This document shows, piece after piece, positions 8,873 through 18,545 of a stretch of 64,000 bases of DNA. How positions within the stretch are numbered: position 1 is the stretch's first letter; every line of letters starts with the position of its first letter. The translations under genes were made by a program, and so were the position numbers. The DNA is taken from positions 168,518 through 232,517 of the forward strand of contig CANHGM010000001.1 in NCBI GenBank assembly GCA_947460345.1, written 5' to 3'. The notes under the pieces were generated by a model that had not been told where the DNA came from, made no database searches, and was given only the letters and a program-made list of their open reading frames with translations. The DNA comes from Bacteroidota bacterium (GTDB lineage Bacteria > Bacteroidota > Bacteroidia > UKL13-3).

Positions 8873-9676
8873 CTATTTTTTGTTGTAGTATTTTAATGCT
8901 TGAGGCATAAAATCTTGTAAATCTTTTATGCGTTTTTCGTCACTTGGGTGAGTACTTAAAATTTGCGGTGGTTTTTGCCCTCCTGCTTGGCTCATTCTTT
9001 TCCAAAAGTCTATAGCAGTTTTAGGGTCATAACCTGCCATAGCCATAAATATTAATCCCATTTTGTCAGCTTCAGATTCATGCATTCTAGAATATGGAAG
9101 TGCTAAGCCTACCTCGGTACCAATACCATAAGCAGTCATAAAAAGTTTTTGTGTTTCTTGAGGTTTGCTTTGCATGGCAAGGGCTAAAGTTATCTGCCCT
9201 GTTTGAAGCAACATTTGTTGGCTCATTCTTTCGTTTCCGTGTCTTGCTATAGCATGTGCAATTTCGTGCCCCATAACCACTGCAATGCCATTGTCATCTT
9301 TACATAAAGGAAGTAAACCAGAATAAAAAGCCACTTTACCACCTGGCATACACCAAGCATTTTCCAGATTACTTTCAATTAAATTAAACTCCCAATTTAC
9401 ACCATCTAAACGACTTTGTCCGTTATGAGATTTTAAATAAGTAGCAATAGCAACAGAAACATTGCTTCCAATATTCTTTATGCGATTTACATCGGTTGTG
9501 TTTTTTGACAAAGGCCCTGCTGTAATAACTTTTTTATATTCGGTTAAACTCATGTTTTGCAACATAGACTCAGGCAATAGTTTCATTTGCTTTCTGTTAG
9601 TGATTGGTACTTTTACACAAGCAATAATGAACGTTATAACTATTAAAGAAAAGAAAGTTGTTTTTTGCATACTCAT
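8873..9676 (-). CDS. M48-family zinc metallopeptidase lipoprotein (BepA/LoiP-like)
   Basis: 267 residues. The N-terminus is a lipoprotein signal ending at a Cys (FIIAC, Cys20), which places the protein in the outer or inner membrane facing the periplasm. The catalytic HEXXH is H137-E-I-A-H141 (GHEIAHAIARHG), with the third zinc ligand Glu202 in HESEADKMG. This is the core of peptidase family M48 (Oma1/HtpX/YcaL/LoiP), which does protein quality control in the envelope. There is no TPR domain, so it is closer to LoiP/YcaL in size than to BepA. ATGs at 9676 and 9670 are both possible, and a -7 element lies only a few bases upstream. Confidence 0.9.
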   Translation of the reverse strand: MSMQKTTFFSLIVITFIIACVKVPITNRKQMKLLPESMLQNMSLTEYKKVITAGPLSKNTTDVNRIKNIGSNVSVAIATYLKSHNGQSRLDGVNWEFNLIESNLENAWCMPGGKVAFYSGLLPLCKDDNGIAVVMGHEIAHAIARHGNERMSQQMLLQTGQITLALAMQSKPQETQKLFMTAYGIGTEVGLALPYSRMHESEADKMGLIFMAMAGYDPKTAIDFWKRMSQAGGQKPPQILSTHPSDEKRIKDLQDFMPQALKYYNKK

Positions 9677-9683
9677 TTAACTG

Positions 9684-9691
9684 CAAAAGTA
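9684..9691 (-). promoter_or_regulatory. -7 promoter element of the M48 peptidase gene
   Basis: On the minus strand TACTTTTG (exact TAnnTTTG) lies 7 bases from the ATG at 9676 and 13 from the one at 9670. If it is used, the leader is almost absent and the 9670 start becomes more likely. No clear -33 box is present. Confidence 0.4.
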
Positions 9692-9821
9692 TATCTAAAA
9701 TTAGTATATATGTATGGCAGAAATTGTATATCATGCACAATTATACTTAACAACCAATTTAAATCAATAATTAATCTTTCTTTGAAATTGCTTTGCTATG
9801 AATTAATTATATAAGTTTACT

Positions 9822-9829
9822 TACATTTG
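9822..9829 (+). promoter_or_regulatory. -7 promoter element of the ABC permease gene
   Basis: TACATTTG, an exact TAnnTTTG, stands 11 bases before the ATG at 9841. The predicted transcript would have a leader of only a few bases. The -33 position has no TTTG at normal spacing. Confidence 0.4.
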
Positions 9830-9840
9830 TTGCAATATTT

Positions 9841-11100
9841 ATGTTGCATATATATACTACCATAATCAAAGAAAGCTTGTCGTTTGCATTACATTCACTT
9901 TGGTCTAACAAGCTCAGGAGTTTTCTATCTCTTTTAGGTATCACAGTGGGCATATTCTCTATAATTTTAGTTTTCACACTCACTGATTCTATGGAGAGGA
10001 ATATAAAAACAAGTATAGAAAGTTTAGGTAGTGATGTAGTATTTGTTCAAAAATGGCCATGGTCTTTTGGTAGCGATTATCCTTGGTGGAAATATATGAA
10101 TAGACCCAATGCTAAATTTAAAGAATTAGAATATATTGACAGAAGATTGAGCAATATTGCTACACCAGCATATACTATTAATTTAATACCCGGAACATTT
10201 AAGTATTATAACAATTCAGTTACAAATGCTAATGTTCAAGCTGTTTCTCACAATTGGTCGCAACTGAGAGTGGTAGATTTTGACAAAGGAAGATATTTTA
10301 CTGAAGATGAATCAAACTCAGGCAGAGCAGTTGCCCTTATAGGCTCAGCTATTGCCGATGGTTTATTTGGTGGAATAGAGCCTATTGGTAAATATATAAA
10401 AGTAAAAGGCATCAAACTTAAAGTGATTGGAGTTTTTAAAAGAGAAGGAGAGAGTTTGCTAGCTTCTACTAGTTTAGACAATCAAATGATCATACCTATA
10501 AACTATGCAAGAAACATAGTGAATATAGATGATGAAAGGTTAAATCCAACATTGATGGTAAAGCCAAAAATAGGTATTGCTTTTGAGCAAGTAGAAAGTG
10601 AACTTAAAAGTGTGATGCGAGCTGCTAGAAAACTTAAACCAAGTCAAGATGATAATTTTGCTTTAAATAAAATAACTTTAATATCGAAAGGGCTAGATAC
10701 TTTTTTTGGTATACTCACCAAAGCAGGATGGTTAATAGGTGGACTTTCTATATTGGTTGGTGGTTTTGGCATTGCCAATATTATGTTTGTGTCTGTTAAA
10801 GAAAGAACCAACCAAATAGGCATTCAAAAGTCGTTAGGTGCAAAAAGATATTTTATACTCACTCAGTTTTTATTTGAATCTATAATACTTACTTTTATAG
10901 GTGGGGCTTTAGGTATGTTAATAGTTTGGTTGCTCACCATTTTACTAAGCGGAACAGTAGGTTTTAATCTTTTTTTGTCAAGTAGCAATATTTTTTTAGG
11001 TTCGGTTATCAGTATCACTATTGGGATAGTATTTGGTTTAATTCCGGCAATCAATGCATCAAAACTAGACCCAGTTGAAGCCATTAGGACAGGGATATAG
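9841..11100 (+). CDS. ABC transporter permease of the MacB/FtsX family
   Basis: 419 residues with the standard layout: a cytoplasmic start (SLWSNKLRSFLSLLGITVGIFSIILVF), a first membrane helix at about 22-44, a ~225-residue periplasmic MacB_PCD domain (residues ~48-275), then three helices of the FtsX domain (about 290-320, 340-365, 385-405). The conserved mechanotransmission segment NIMFVSVKERTNQIGIQKS and the terminal PVEAIRTGI are intact. MacB-type permeases pair with an ATPase and usually move substrates out of the periplasm or drive lipoprotein or peptide export. No ATPase or adaptor gene is adjacent, so the partner must be elsewhere. Divergent from the M48 gene. Confidence 0.9.
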   Translation: MLHIYTTIIKESLSFALHSLWSNKLRSFLSLLGITVGIFSIILVFTLTDSMERNIKTSIESLGSDVVFVQKWPWSFGSDYPWWKYMNRPNAKFKELEYIDRRLSNIATPAYTINLIPGTFKYYNNSVTNANVQAVSHNWSQLRVVDFDKGRYFTEDESNSGRAVALIGSAIADGLFGGIEPIGKYIKVKGIKLKVIGVFKREGESLLASTSLDNQMIIPINYARNIVNIDDERLNPTLMVKPKIGIAFEQVESELKSVMRAARKLKPSQDDNFALNKITLISKGLDTFFGILTKAGWLIGGLSILVGGFGIANIMFVSVKERTNQIGIQKSLGAKRYFILTQFLFESIILTFIGGALGMLIVWLLTILLSGTVGFNLFLSSSNIFLGSVISITIGIVFGLIPAINASKLDPVEAIRTGI

Positions 11101-11125
11101 TAGTTAAAGATGGTTAAGTATATAT

Positions 11126-11152
11126 AAATATTATTTTTTTAAAATAATATTT
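11126..11152. other. AT-only inverted repeat after the ABC permease gene
   Basis: AAATATTATTTT and its exact complement AAAATAATATTT are separated by three Ts, giving a 12-bp stem made only of A-T pairs 25 bases past the permease stop. It could act as a weak terminator. The lack of G-C pairs makes this uncertain, and such repeats arise easily in AT-rich DNA. Confidence 0.35.
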
Positions 11153-11197
11153 ACAACTTCATTATATGGTCAAATTAAAATACCAACATCAGACTCA

Positions 11198-11410
11198 ATG
11201 TCGGTTTCATTTTATCAAGTAAAGAAGAGTCCATTTTCATTTTTAATAAATAGTATATATCAAGTAAAAAAGAAAAAACTAAATAGAATAATTTTAAAAA
11301 AGCCTATACCTTTATCTATTGATAAAATAAGGGCATTAATGCTAAGCATTAAAGGTCAAGAATTAATATCAGCATTAATAAGGGATATTAAACATCAAAA
11401 AACTAAGTAA
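11198..11410 (+). CDS. Possible small basic protein, unknown
   Basis: 70-codon frame starting at an ATG. The product is Lys- and Ile-rich with YQVKK twice (residues 6-10 and 21-25), no signal peptide, no membrane segment and no domain I recognise. It ends 6 bases before the convergent GNAT gene. No ribosome site or TAnnTTTG element marks it. It may be a real small gene or a chance frame in AT-rich intergenic DNA. I lean to the latter. Confidence 0.25.
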   Translation: MSVSFYQVKKSPFSFLINSIYQVKKKKLNRIILKKPIPLSIDKIRALMLSIKGQELISALIRDIKHQKTK

Positions 11411-11416
11411 AAAAAT

Positions 11417-11902
11417 TTATCTAATAGTTAATACCATCACAAAATCTTCCATTAAATACCCATCGCCAATATCAAAATCTGCCACTTCTTCAATTACAAA
11501 ACCCATTTTAAAGTAGAAGTTTATACTCTTATAATTTTTTCTATTTACTTGTAAACGCATGGCTTTAGATTCAGGAAACATCTTTAAAATTGCTACTAAA
11601 GCCTTCCCTCCTATTCCTTTATTCTGATGAGTAGTATCTATATAAAATTTATTTAAAAACAGAACGTCGTTCTCATTATATACAATAGAAATAAAACCAA
11701 TGTCTGTAGCATTATCTTGAATCATATAAAATTTATGACCTTCTATCATTTGTCTTTTTAAAGATTCAATGTCATATATTTTAGAAAGCATATAATTTAC
11801 TTGGTCAATACCTATAATAGGAATATAATGGTGATGCCAAATAACATACGCTAGGCTTTTTATTGATTCAATATCAGCTTTTGTAGCTTCAACAATATTC
11901 AT
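11417..11902 (-). CDS. GNAT-family N-acetyltransferase
   Basis: 161 residues, a single Gcn5-related acetyltransferase domain. The acetyl-CoA pyrophosphate-binding motif A is seen as FYIDTTHQNKGIGGKALVA (Q/R-x-x-G-x-G/A form), preceded by the beta4 strand and followed by LQVNRKNYKSINFYFKMGF, the motif B region typical of this family. It transfers an acetyl group from acetyl-CoA to an amine. The substrate cannot be read from sequence. A single-gene unit, convergent with the permease region. Confidence 0.88.
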   Translation of the reverse strand: MNIVEATKADIESIKSLAYVIWHHHYIPIIGIDQVNYMLSKIYDIESLKRQMIEGHKFYMIQDNATDIGFISIVYNENDVLFLNKFYIDTTHQNKGIGGKALVAILKMFPESKAMRLQVNRKNYKSINFYFKMGFVIEEVADFDIGDGYLMEDFVMVLTIR

Positions 11903-12000
11903 GTTTTTTTTAATTATGAATGCAAATATGTTATGAAAAAACGAAAGCTCATTTATAAATCGAAAATAGTTGAAATTCTACTACTGATAAATTTTCTGCT

Positions 12001-12008
12001 TATCTTCG
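12001..12008 (+). promoter_or_regulatory. hutU: Possible -7 element for hutU
   Basis: TATCTTCG differs from TAnnTTTG at one base and lies 34 bases before the hutU ATG. There is no clear -33 box at 19-23 bases. It is the best candidate in the 140-bp gap. Confidence 0.3.
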
Positions 12009-12042
12009 CAAACAATTCATAAAGCTCACTTTTTATATATAC

Positions 12043-13704
12043 ATGAACGAAACTAAAATAATAAAAGCCGCAACAGGCAATAAACTTAGCTGTAAGGGGT
12101 GGGTTCAAGAAGCGGCACTAAGAATGTTGTGTAATAACCTAGATCCTGATGTAGCAGAAAGACCTGATGAACTTATTGTATATGGTGGACTTGGAAAAGC
12201 AGCAAGAAATTGGGAATGTTTTGATCTTATAGTTAAAGCTCTTCAAGATTTAAATGAAGATGAAACTTTATTAATTCAAAGTGGAAAGCCTGTAGGAATA
12301 TTGCCAACCCACAAAGATGCACCTAGGGTACTTATATCTAATTCTCAGTTGGTACCTAAATGGGCTACTTGGGAGCATTTTAGAGAACTAGAAGCCAAAG
12401 GTTTGATGATGTATGGACAAATGACAGCAGGCTCATGGATATATATTGGCTCGCAAGGGATTGTACAAGGTACCTACGAAACATTTGGAGCAGCTGCAAG
12501 AAAACACTTTAATGGAACACTAAAAGGTACGCTTACAGTTACAGCAGGGTTAGGTGGTATGGGTGGTGCTCAACCACTATCAGTTACTATGAATGAGGGT
12601 GTATGTTTAGTAGCTGATGTAGTCCTTTGGCGAATTAAAAAACGTCTTGAAACTAGGTATTTAGACATGTTGTGTATGGATATAGATGAGGCAATTGATT
12701 TAGCCATTAGAAACAAGCAAGCTGGAATGGCTGTCTCGATTGGTGTTTGTTGTAATATAGCCGATTTGTTAGAAAGACTGATTGAGCGAAATATCACACC
12801 TGATTTGTTAACCGATCAAACCAGTGCTCACGATCCACTTATTGGTTATTATCCTCAAGGATTGCCTGAAGAAGTAGCCGATAATTTAAGAAAAACCAAC
12901 CCTGAAGAATATACTCGTCAGTCATATAAAACAATGGCTCACCATGTAGTGATGATGCTTGAACTGCAAAAGAGAGGAGCCATCACATTTGACTATGGCA
13001 ACAATTTAAGAGCTAGAGCCAAAGAAGCGGGAGTTGAGCATGCTTTTGATTTTCCTGGGTTTGTGCCGGCATATATACGCCCACTTTTCTGCGAAGGAAA
13101 AGGGCCGTTTAGATGGGTAGCTTTAAGCGGCGATCCAGAAGATATATATACAACAGATAAGGTTATCATGGAGATGTTCCCTGAGAACGAAGGTTTGCAA
13201 CGTTGGATGAAAATGGTTAAAGAAAAAATAGCTTTTCAGGGTTTACCCTCAAGAATATGTTGGCTAGGCCAAGGTGAAAGAGAAAAAGCTGGACTTGCAT
13301 TTAACGAACTAGTAAGAACTGGAAAAGTTAAAGCTCCAATTGTTATTGGTAGAGACCATTTAGATACAGGCTCTGTTGCATCACCTAATAGAGAAACAGA
13401 AGCTATGCTTGATGGAAGTGATGCCGTTGCAGATTGGCCAGTGTTAAACTCATTAATAAATACTGCAGGAGGGGCTAGCTGGGTCTCATTGCACCATGGC
13501 GGAGGCGTAGGTATGGGTTATAGTATACATGCAGGTATGGTTATAGTTGCTGATGGAACTGAAGATGCAAAAAAGCGTTTAAAAAGAGTTTTACACAACG
13601 ACCCCGCAATGGGAGTGATAAGGCATGCTGATGCTGGATATGACATCGCTAAAGACACCTTAAGAAAAAACCGCCTAGATATAAAAGAAAGACTAAAAGA
13701 CTAA
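12043..13704 (+). CDS. hutU: Urocanate hydratase (urocanase)
   Basis: 553 residues, full family length. Recognisable family blocks include [15 protein letters not shown] near the N-terminus, [40 protein letters not shown] (the NAD-binding region), [16 protein letters not shown], and the C-terminal [19 protein letters not shown]. It binds NAD+ tightly and converts urocanate to 4-imidazolone-5-propionate, the second step of histidine degradation. Unusually, no hutH, hutI, hutG or ftcD is next to it. The other steps must be encoded elsewhere, or this gene has moved. A membrane EEP gene follows closely. Confidence 0.96.
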   Translation: MNETKIIKAATGNKLSCKGWVQEAALRMLCNNLDPDVAERPDELIVYGGLGKAARNWECFDLIVKALQDLNEDETLLIQSGKPVGILPTHKDAPRVLISNSQLVPKWATWEHFRELEAKGLMMYGQMTAGSWIYIGSQGIVQGTYETFGAAARKHFNGTLKGTLTVTAGLGGMGGAQPLSVTMNEGVCLVADVVLWRIKKRLETRYLDMLCMDIDEAIDLAIRNKQAGMAVSIGVCCNIADLLERLIERNITPDLLTDQTSAHDPLIGYYPQGLPEEVADNLRKTNPEEYTRQSYKTMAHHVVMMLELQKRGAITFDYGNNLRARAKEAGVEHAFDFPGFVPAYIRPLFCEGKGPFRWVALSGDPEDIYTTDKVIMEMFPENEGLQRWMKMVKEKIAFQGLPSRICWLGQGEREKAGLAFNELVRTGKVKAPIVIGRDHLDTGSVASPNRETEAMLDGSDAVADWPVLNSLINTAGGASWVSLHHGGGVGMGYSIHAGMVIVADGTEDAKKRLKRVLHNDPAMGVIRHADAGYDIAKDTLRKNRLDIKERLKD

Positions 13705-13751
13705 TTTAAATAATATTGGCCATAGCAACCAAAGTAGCAAGCAAGGGTGTG

Positions 13752-14834
13752 ATGTTTATAATACATCGCATTGTTTTTTTCATTAATTTTTGTGCTGTTC
13801 TTTTATTATTAGCTTCTTATTTGGCACCCTATATAAGTCCAACATACATGTGGCTTTTAAGTTTAGTTGGTATTTCATATACACTACTTTTATTAGCTAA
13901 TATACTTTTTGTGATATACTGGTTGATATTTTTTAAATTCTTCAAAATTATATATTCACTTGCTGCAATTGCAATAGGATTTAGTCATATACAAAAAGTT
14001 TTTAAGTTGAACAATAATGTTAGCGAATTAAAAGAAAACACAATAAAGGTTATGAGTTTTAATGGCAACTATTTTGGCGTATACAGCACTACCATTAATT
14101 CTACTTCTTTTTTTGAGCATTTGAAGGAAGAAAACCCAGATATATTTTGTTTTCAAGAGTTTATGTGGGAAAACAACAAACGCAAAAATTATATAAAAAA
14201 AACAAATAATTATTTGCCAGGTGGGCATGTATCTTTCTTAAATGTATATACTGCTATGGATACTATACATAGAGAATATGGAATGTTTATATATACAAAA
14301 TTTCCTATAGTTAACACAGGTAAGATAGAATTTGAAAACACCAAAGGTAATTGTGTACAATGGGTTGACGTCAAAATTAAGAATGAAACATTTCGAATAT
14401 ACAATGTGCATTTGCAAAGTATAAAATTTGATGAAAGAGACTATGACATTATGAAGCTTAATGGCAATAACGATACTATCATAAATAAAGCTGAGAGTAT
14501 TATGCTAAAAATGAAAGAAGCATGGCAAGTAAGAGCAAAACAAGCTGAATTATTAAAAGACCATATAGAATCATGCCCACATAAAATAATACTTTGTGGC
14601 GATTTTAACGATACACCAATATCTTATACTTATAATACTGTTGTAGGTAATTTAAAAGATGCATTTATAGAAAGTGGTTCTGGTTTTAGTCAGACTTATT
14701 CAGGCAGAATGCCCTCTTTTAGAATTGATTATATATTAGCCGATAAATCTTTTGATATATATAATTATGAATTAGGAGATAAATATTGGAGTGATCACAA
14801 ATTGGTTCAAACTACTTTACATATAAAAAAATAA
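13752..14834 (+). CDS. Membrane-anchored endonuclease/exonuclease/phosphatase-family protein
   Basis: 360 residues from the ATG at 13752. A TTG at 13716 in the same frame would add 12 residues and cannot be excluded. Three hydrophobic segments occupy about residues 5-90 (LLLLASYLAPYISP is typical of the Bacteroidota family). An EEP domain follows with all its signature patches: MSFNGNYFG, FQEFMW, NVHLQS, the catalytic CGDFND and the terminal SDHKLV. The fold hydrolyses phosphodiester or phosphomonoester bonds with a divalent metal. Membrane-tethered members are uncharacterised and may act on nucleic acids or lipids outside the cytoplasm. It is followed after one base by the M1 peptidase gene. 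Confidence 0.87.
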   Translation: MFIIHRIVFFINFCAVLLLLASYLAPYISPTYMWLLSLVGISYTLLLLANILFVIYWLIFFKFFKIIYSLAAIAIGFSHIQKVFKLNNNVSELKENTIKVMSFNGNYFGVYSTTINSTSFFEHLKEENPDIFCFQEFMWENNKRKNYIKKTNNYLPGGHVSFLNVYTAMDTIHREYGMFIYTKFPIVNTGKIEFENTKGNCVQWVDVKIKNETFRIYNVHLQSIKFDERDYDIMKLNGNNDTIINKAESIMLKMKEAWQVRAKQAELLKDHIESCPHKIILCGDFNDTPISYTYNTVVGNLKDAFIESGSGFSQTYSGRMPSFRIDYILADKSFDIYNYELGDKYWSDHKLVQTTLHIKK

Positions 14835-14835
14835 A

Positions 14836-17277
14836 ATGAAAAAAATATATGCCCTATTAATGCTTACATGCTTTATATATCAAGCAAAAGCACAGACAAT
14901 TGGAAGTTATGATTGCTATGTTAAAGACAACAGTCATACCCGTGAACATCCTGTAGATTTTATAAAAATGATAGTTGATGTGTCATTTGAACCAAAAAAT
15001 GGTTTAGTTAAAGGTAAAGTGGACCATATATTTACACCACTACAACAAAAGGTAGACTCCATATTTTTTGACGGACCGGGTATAAGAATAAGTAAAGCAT
15101 TATTAGATGGTAAAGAACTAAAATATTCTTCCAATGCTACTGGTATAGTAGTTTACCCAATAGGGTTAATTTGGGATAAAACATATAAAATAACTTTTGA
15201 ATATGAGGCAAACCCTAAAAAAGGAATCTATTTTATTGGTTGGAATGACAATGTAACCAATGAAAAATTAAAAGAATTAGGACATATAAGAGAACAAATA
15301 TGGACTCAAGGTCAAGGCACTGACAACAGGTATTGGATACCAAGTTATGACGAGCATAATGATAAAGTAATTACAGAAACATATATAACTTTTAATAAAG
15401 AATTCAATGTGTTATCAAACGGTGTTTTAAAAGAAAAGAAAGAGAACAAAGATGGAACATATACATGGCATTATGCTATGAGCAAACCACATGCAAACTA
15501 TCTTTTAATGGTAGCTATAGATAAATTTGCGGTTAAAAAAACAACCAGCAAAAGAGGCGTACCGGTTCAGTTTTGGTATTATCCTGAGTTTCCTGAAAGA
15601 GTAGGTCCAAGTAGTTTATATACCGAAGAAATGGTAGATTTTATGGAAGAAGAATTAGGTGTAAATTATCCATGGGAGTCGTATAGTCAAGTAATGGTTC
15701 AAGACTTTATATATGGAGCTATGGAAAATACAACAGCTACTATATTTGGAGATTTTTTTAATGTAAATTCAAGAGCATTCTTAGATCGCAACTATTTAGG
15801 AGTAAACATGCATGAGTTCACCCACCAATGGTTTGGCGATTTGATAACAGCCAGAAGCTACAACAATCAATGGCTTCAAGAAAGTTTTGCCACTCATTAT
15901 CCTAAATATTTTTTTAGAAAAATTTATGGTGAAGATTATTTTCAATGGCAAAGAAGACTTGAACTCAATAGTATTTTAGATGCAGAAAAAAACAACAGGT
16001 TACCAATAGTAAATACTACAAGTGGCACAACCAGAGTATACCAAAAAGGATCGGCAGTCATTGACATGCTTAGATATGTATTAGGTAATGATCAATTTAA
16101 AAGAATGATTACGTATTATCTTAAAAAGCATGATTATAAAAATGTAGAAACAAATGATTTAGAAGTATCCATTCACGAAAGTTCAGGAAGAACATTAGAT
16201 TGGTTTTTTGACCAATGGTGTTATAGAGGCGGTGTTCCTGCCTATGAAGTTCAAAAACAAATATATACAAGTGATAATAATGAGTATATAAGGTTTGATA
16301 TAAAACAAACACATGCTATAGAAGATGTGGTTGGCTATTTTAAAATGCCAGTGGTGTTTGATATATACTATAAAGATGGAACAAAAACATCAGAAACACA
16401 TTGGATTGAAGGTGCTGAAACTATCATCCACATTAAAAAAGATAAAGATAAAGATATTGCTTTTTGCTTGTTTGACCCCAATTCACAAATTGTTAAAACT
16501 ATTAATTTTAAGAAATCAACTGCAGAGCTTTTAGAACAACTAAAAACAGCTGAGCATATGATTGATAGATATGATGCTTTACTTGCTTTAAAAGATGTTA
16601 AAATAGAAGAAAAAAGAGAAACCTTGTATCGTATATATGACAATGAAACATTTTATGCCATGCGTGTTGAGATAATAAATCAATTAGCAAAAGATAAAGA
16701 CCCACATAGTGTCATAGTAATTGAAAAAGGATTAGAAGACAAACAAGTTCAAGTAAGACAAGCTGCAATAAATGTAATTGATGAAGTAAATGCTCAACAA
16801 AAAACACTTTTAATAAAAATGCTTAATGACTCGTCGTATAGTATCATCGAGAGTGTATTAGAGAAATTGTCAAATATCTATCCTAACGAAACCCAACAAT
16901 GGTTAGAAATAACTAAAAATGAATATGGAATGGCCAATGCTTTAAAAATAAAATGGCTTTATATATCTTATTTAAATGGAAACAAAGTAGCATTAGACCA
17001 ACTTATTGAATATGCATCTAGTAACTATGAATTTAGAACCAGAATAAATGCAATGAATGCTATTAAAACATTAGGAGTAGTAAATCAAAGCATGCTTAAA
17101 AATATTTTCAATGCAACATTATCTTGGAACAGCAGATTAGCTGGGCCCGCTAATGAAGCATTGAGCCAATTAAGTATGAATGTGGTGAACAAAAAAGCCA
17201 TTAGCGATTTTTTCAAAACAAATTCGTGGACCGAAAAAGAAAGAGAATTAATTAAAGAAAAGGGGTTAAAATATTAA
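14836..17277 (+). CDS. Secreted M1-family aminopeptidase with C-terminal HEAT-like region
   Basis: 813 residues. The signal peptide is MKKIYALLMLTCFIYQAKA, with cleavage likely before Gln20. The M1 beta-saddle leads to the substrate-recognition motif GAMEN and the zinc site H326-E-F-T-H330 with third ligand E349 (WLQESFATHYP), the exact HEXXH-x18-E pattern. The C-terminal ~250 residues (DALLALKDVKIEEKRETLYR onward) look like HEAT/ARM-type helical pairs. It should remove N-terminal residues from peptides in the periplasm or outside the cell. No T9SS sorting domain is visible at the C-terminus. It begins one base after the EEP stop, so translational coupling is likely. Confidence 0.92.
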   Translation: MKKIYALLMLTCFIYQAKAQTIGSYDCYVKDNSHTREHPVDFIKMIVDVSFEPKNGLVKGKVDHIFTPLQQKVDSIFFDGPGIRISKALLDGKELKYSSNATGIVVYPIGLIWDKTYKITFEYEANPKKGIYFIGWNDNVTNEKLKELGHIREQIWTQGQGTDNRYWIPSYDEHNDKVITETYITFNKEFNVLSNGVLKEKKENKDGTYTWHYAMSKPHANYLLMVAIDKFAVKKTTSKRGVPVQFWYYPEFPERVGPSSLYTEEMVDFMEEELGVNYPWESYSQVMVQDFIYGAMENTTATIFGDFFNVNSRAFLDRNYLGVNMHEFTHQWFGDLITARSYNNQWLQESFATHYPKYFFRKIYGEDYFQWQRRLELNSILDAEKNNRLPIVNTTSGTTRVYQKGSAVIDMLRYVLGNDQFKRMITYYLKKHDYKNVETNDLEVSIHESSGRTLDWFFDQWCYRGGVPAYEVQKQIYTSDNNEYIRFDIKQTHAIEDVVGYFKMPVVFDIYYKDGTKTSETHWIEGAETIIHIKKDKDKDIAFCLFDPNSQIVKTINFKKSTAELLEQLKTAEHMIDRYDALLALKDVKIEEKRETLYRIYDNETFYAMRVEIINQLAKDKDPHSVIVIEKGLEDKQVQVRQAAINVIDEVNAQQKTLLIKMLNDSSYSIIESVLEKLSNIYPNETQQWLEITKNEYGMANALKIKWLYISYLNGNKVALDQLIEYASSNYEFRTRINAMNAIKTLGVVNQSMLKNIFNATLSWNSRLAGPANEALSQLSMNVVNKKAISDFFKTNSWTEKERELIKEKGLKY

Positions 17278-17278
17278 T

Positions 17279-17286
17279 TACTTTTG
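17279..17286 (+). promoter_or_regulatory. -7 promoter element before the small lipoprotein/galE
   Basis: TACTTTTG, an exact TAnnTTTG, begins just after the aminopeptidase stop codon and sits 19 bases before the lipoprotein ATG. It would start a transcript for the lipoprotein-galE-glycosyltransferase run. No -33 box is obvious. Confidence 0.4.
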
Positions 17287-17305
17287 TCATCATATTCATT
17301 AACCA

Positions 17306-17494
17306 ATGAAAAAAACATTTTGTATGTATATTTTTACACTGATGGTTTTTATTTCTTGTTCTGAATCAAAGGAAGAAACAACAGAAACAAATGCACCAAC
17401 AGAAAAAGAAATAAAAAAATCAGATTCATTAGTTAATAATGACAAACAAAGAACAGACTCGATGATGAATGCTTTAAAAGAAAAATTAAAATAA
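17306..17494 (+). CDS. Small lipoprotein, unknown function
   Basis: 62 residues with a type II signal: a hydrophobic run (about 5-17) ending in the lipobox FISC with Cys18. The mature part is only ~44 residues, highly charged (Glu, Lys, Thr, Asp) with no predicted fold. I recognise no family. It lies 10 bases before galE and has a promoter-like element upstream. Small acidic/basic lipoproteins of this kind are common in Bacteroidota and often species-specific. Confidence 0.65.
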   Translation: MKKTFCMYIFTLMVFISCSESKEETTETNAPTEKEIKKSDSLVNNDKQRTDSMMNALKEKLK

Positions 17495-17504
17495 ATATAC
17501 CGTT

Positions 17505-18542
17505 TTGAAAGTACTTGTAACCGGTGGAATAGGATATATTGGAAGTCATACAGTAGTATGTTTGCTAGAACAAGGATACGAGGTAGTTATAGCTGACAAT
17601 TTAAGTAACTCTCATGGTTTTATTCTTGAGCATATAGTTGAAATAGCAGGAAAAAAACCTTCGTTTTATCAAATAAATATATGTGATGAAGAGGCTTTAG
17701 ATTTATTGTTTGAGAAAGAAAAAAACATAGAGGCAGTCATTCACTTTGCTGCATACAAGGCTGTAGGAGAATCAGTTTTGGACCCACTTAAATATTATAA
17801 AAACAATATTAATGGGTTAGTAACATTGCTTCAAGTGATGCAAAAAAGACATTGTTTTAAAATAGTATTCTCCTCATCATGCAGTGTCTATGGCAATACT
17901 CAAGTACTTCCAGTTACAGAGGAAACACCATTTATGTTAGCTGAATCACCCTATGGTAATACTAAACAAATAGGAGAAGAAATATTAAAAGATGTATCGC
18001 TTACAAGCAATCTTCACGCTATTGCACTAAGATATTTTAATCCGGTAGGTGCACATCAAAGTGGATTGTTAGGTGAATTGCCCATAGGAGTGCCCAATAA
18101 TTTAATCCCAGTTATCACTCAAAGTGCAGCAGGATTAAGAGGGAATATTACAGTATATGGAAATGATTATGACACCATAGATGGAACATGTATAAGAGAT
18201 TATATACATGTGATAGATATAGCTGAAGCACATGTAAAAGCTATCGAATGGAATGATTTTGAAAAGCAAAATTTCGAAATATTTAATTTAGGAAGTGGGA
18301 CAGGCACATCAGTATTGCAAGCTATAAATGCTTTTGAAAAAGCTACAGGATTAAAACTAAATTATAATATAGGACCAAGAAGAGAAGGTGATGTAGAAAA
18401 AATTTGGAGTGACTGTCTAAAATCAAATCAAAAACTAGGTTGGAAAACCAAACTTATCATAGAAGATGCTATGCTCAGTTCATGGAATTGGCAAAAACTA
18501 ATACCAATTTATGCAAAAAAACATCAAATTACTTTTAAATAA
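17505..18542 (+). CDS. galE: UDP-glucose 4-epimerase
   Basis: 345 residues starting at a TTG. The family start MKVLVTGG lines up exactly with it and there is no ATG nearby, so a TTG start is the only good choice. The Rossmann NAD-binding motif is TGGIGYIGSH. The catalytic Ser/Tyr/Lys set is visible (FSSSCSVYG, then Y150-GNT-K154). NPVGAH and the C-terminal RREGDVEKIWSD are typical of GalE. It interconverts UDP-glucose and UDP-galactose, feeding surface polysaccharide synthesis. A glycosyltransferase lies two genes downstream, which fits that use. Confidence 0.95.
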   Translation: MKVLVTGGIGYIGSHTVVCLLEQGYEVVIADNLSNSHGFILEHIVEIAGKKPSFYQINICDEEALDLLFEKEKNIEAVIHFAAYKAVGESVLDPLKYYKNNINGLVTLLQVMQKRHCFKIVFSSSCSVYGNTQVLPVTEETPFMLAESPYGNTKQIGEEILKDVSLTSNLHAIALRYFNPVGAHQSGLLGELPIGVPNNLIPVITQSAAGLRGNITVYGNDYDTIDGTCIRDYIHVIDIAEAHVKAIEWNDFEKQNFEIFNLGSGTGTSVLQAINAFEKATGLKLNYNIGPRREGDVEKIWSDCLKSNQKLGWKTKLIIEDAMLSSWNWQKLIPIYAKKHQITFK

Positions 18543-18545
18543 AAA

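Noticed and set aside
8866-8890. Terminator between the convergent nuclease and M48 genes
   Set aside because: Only 3 bases separate the stops and no GC-rich hairpin is present.
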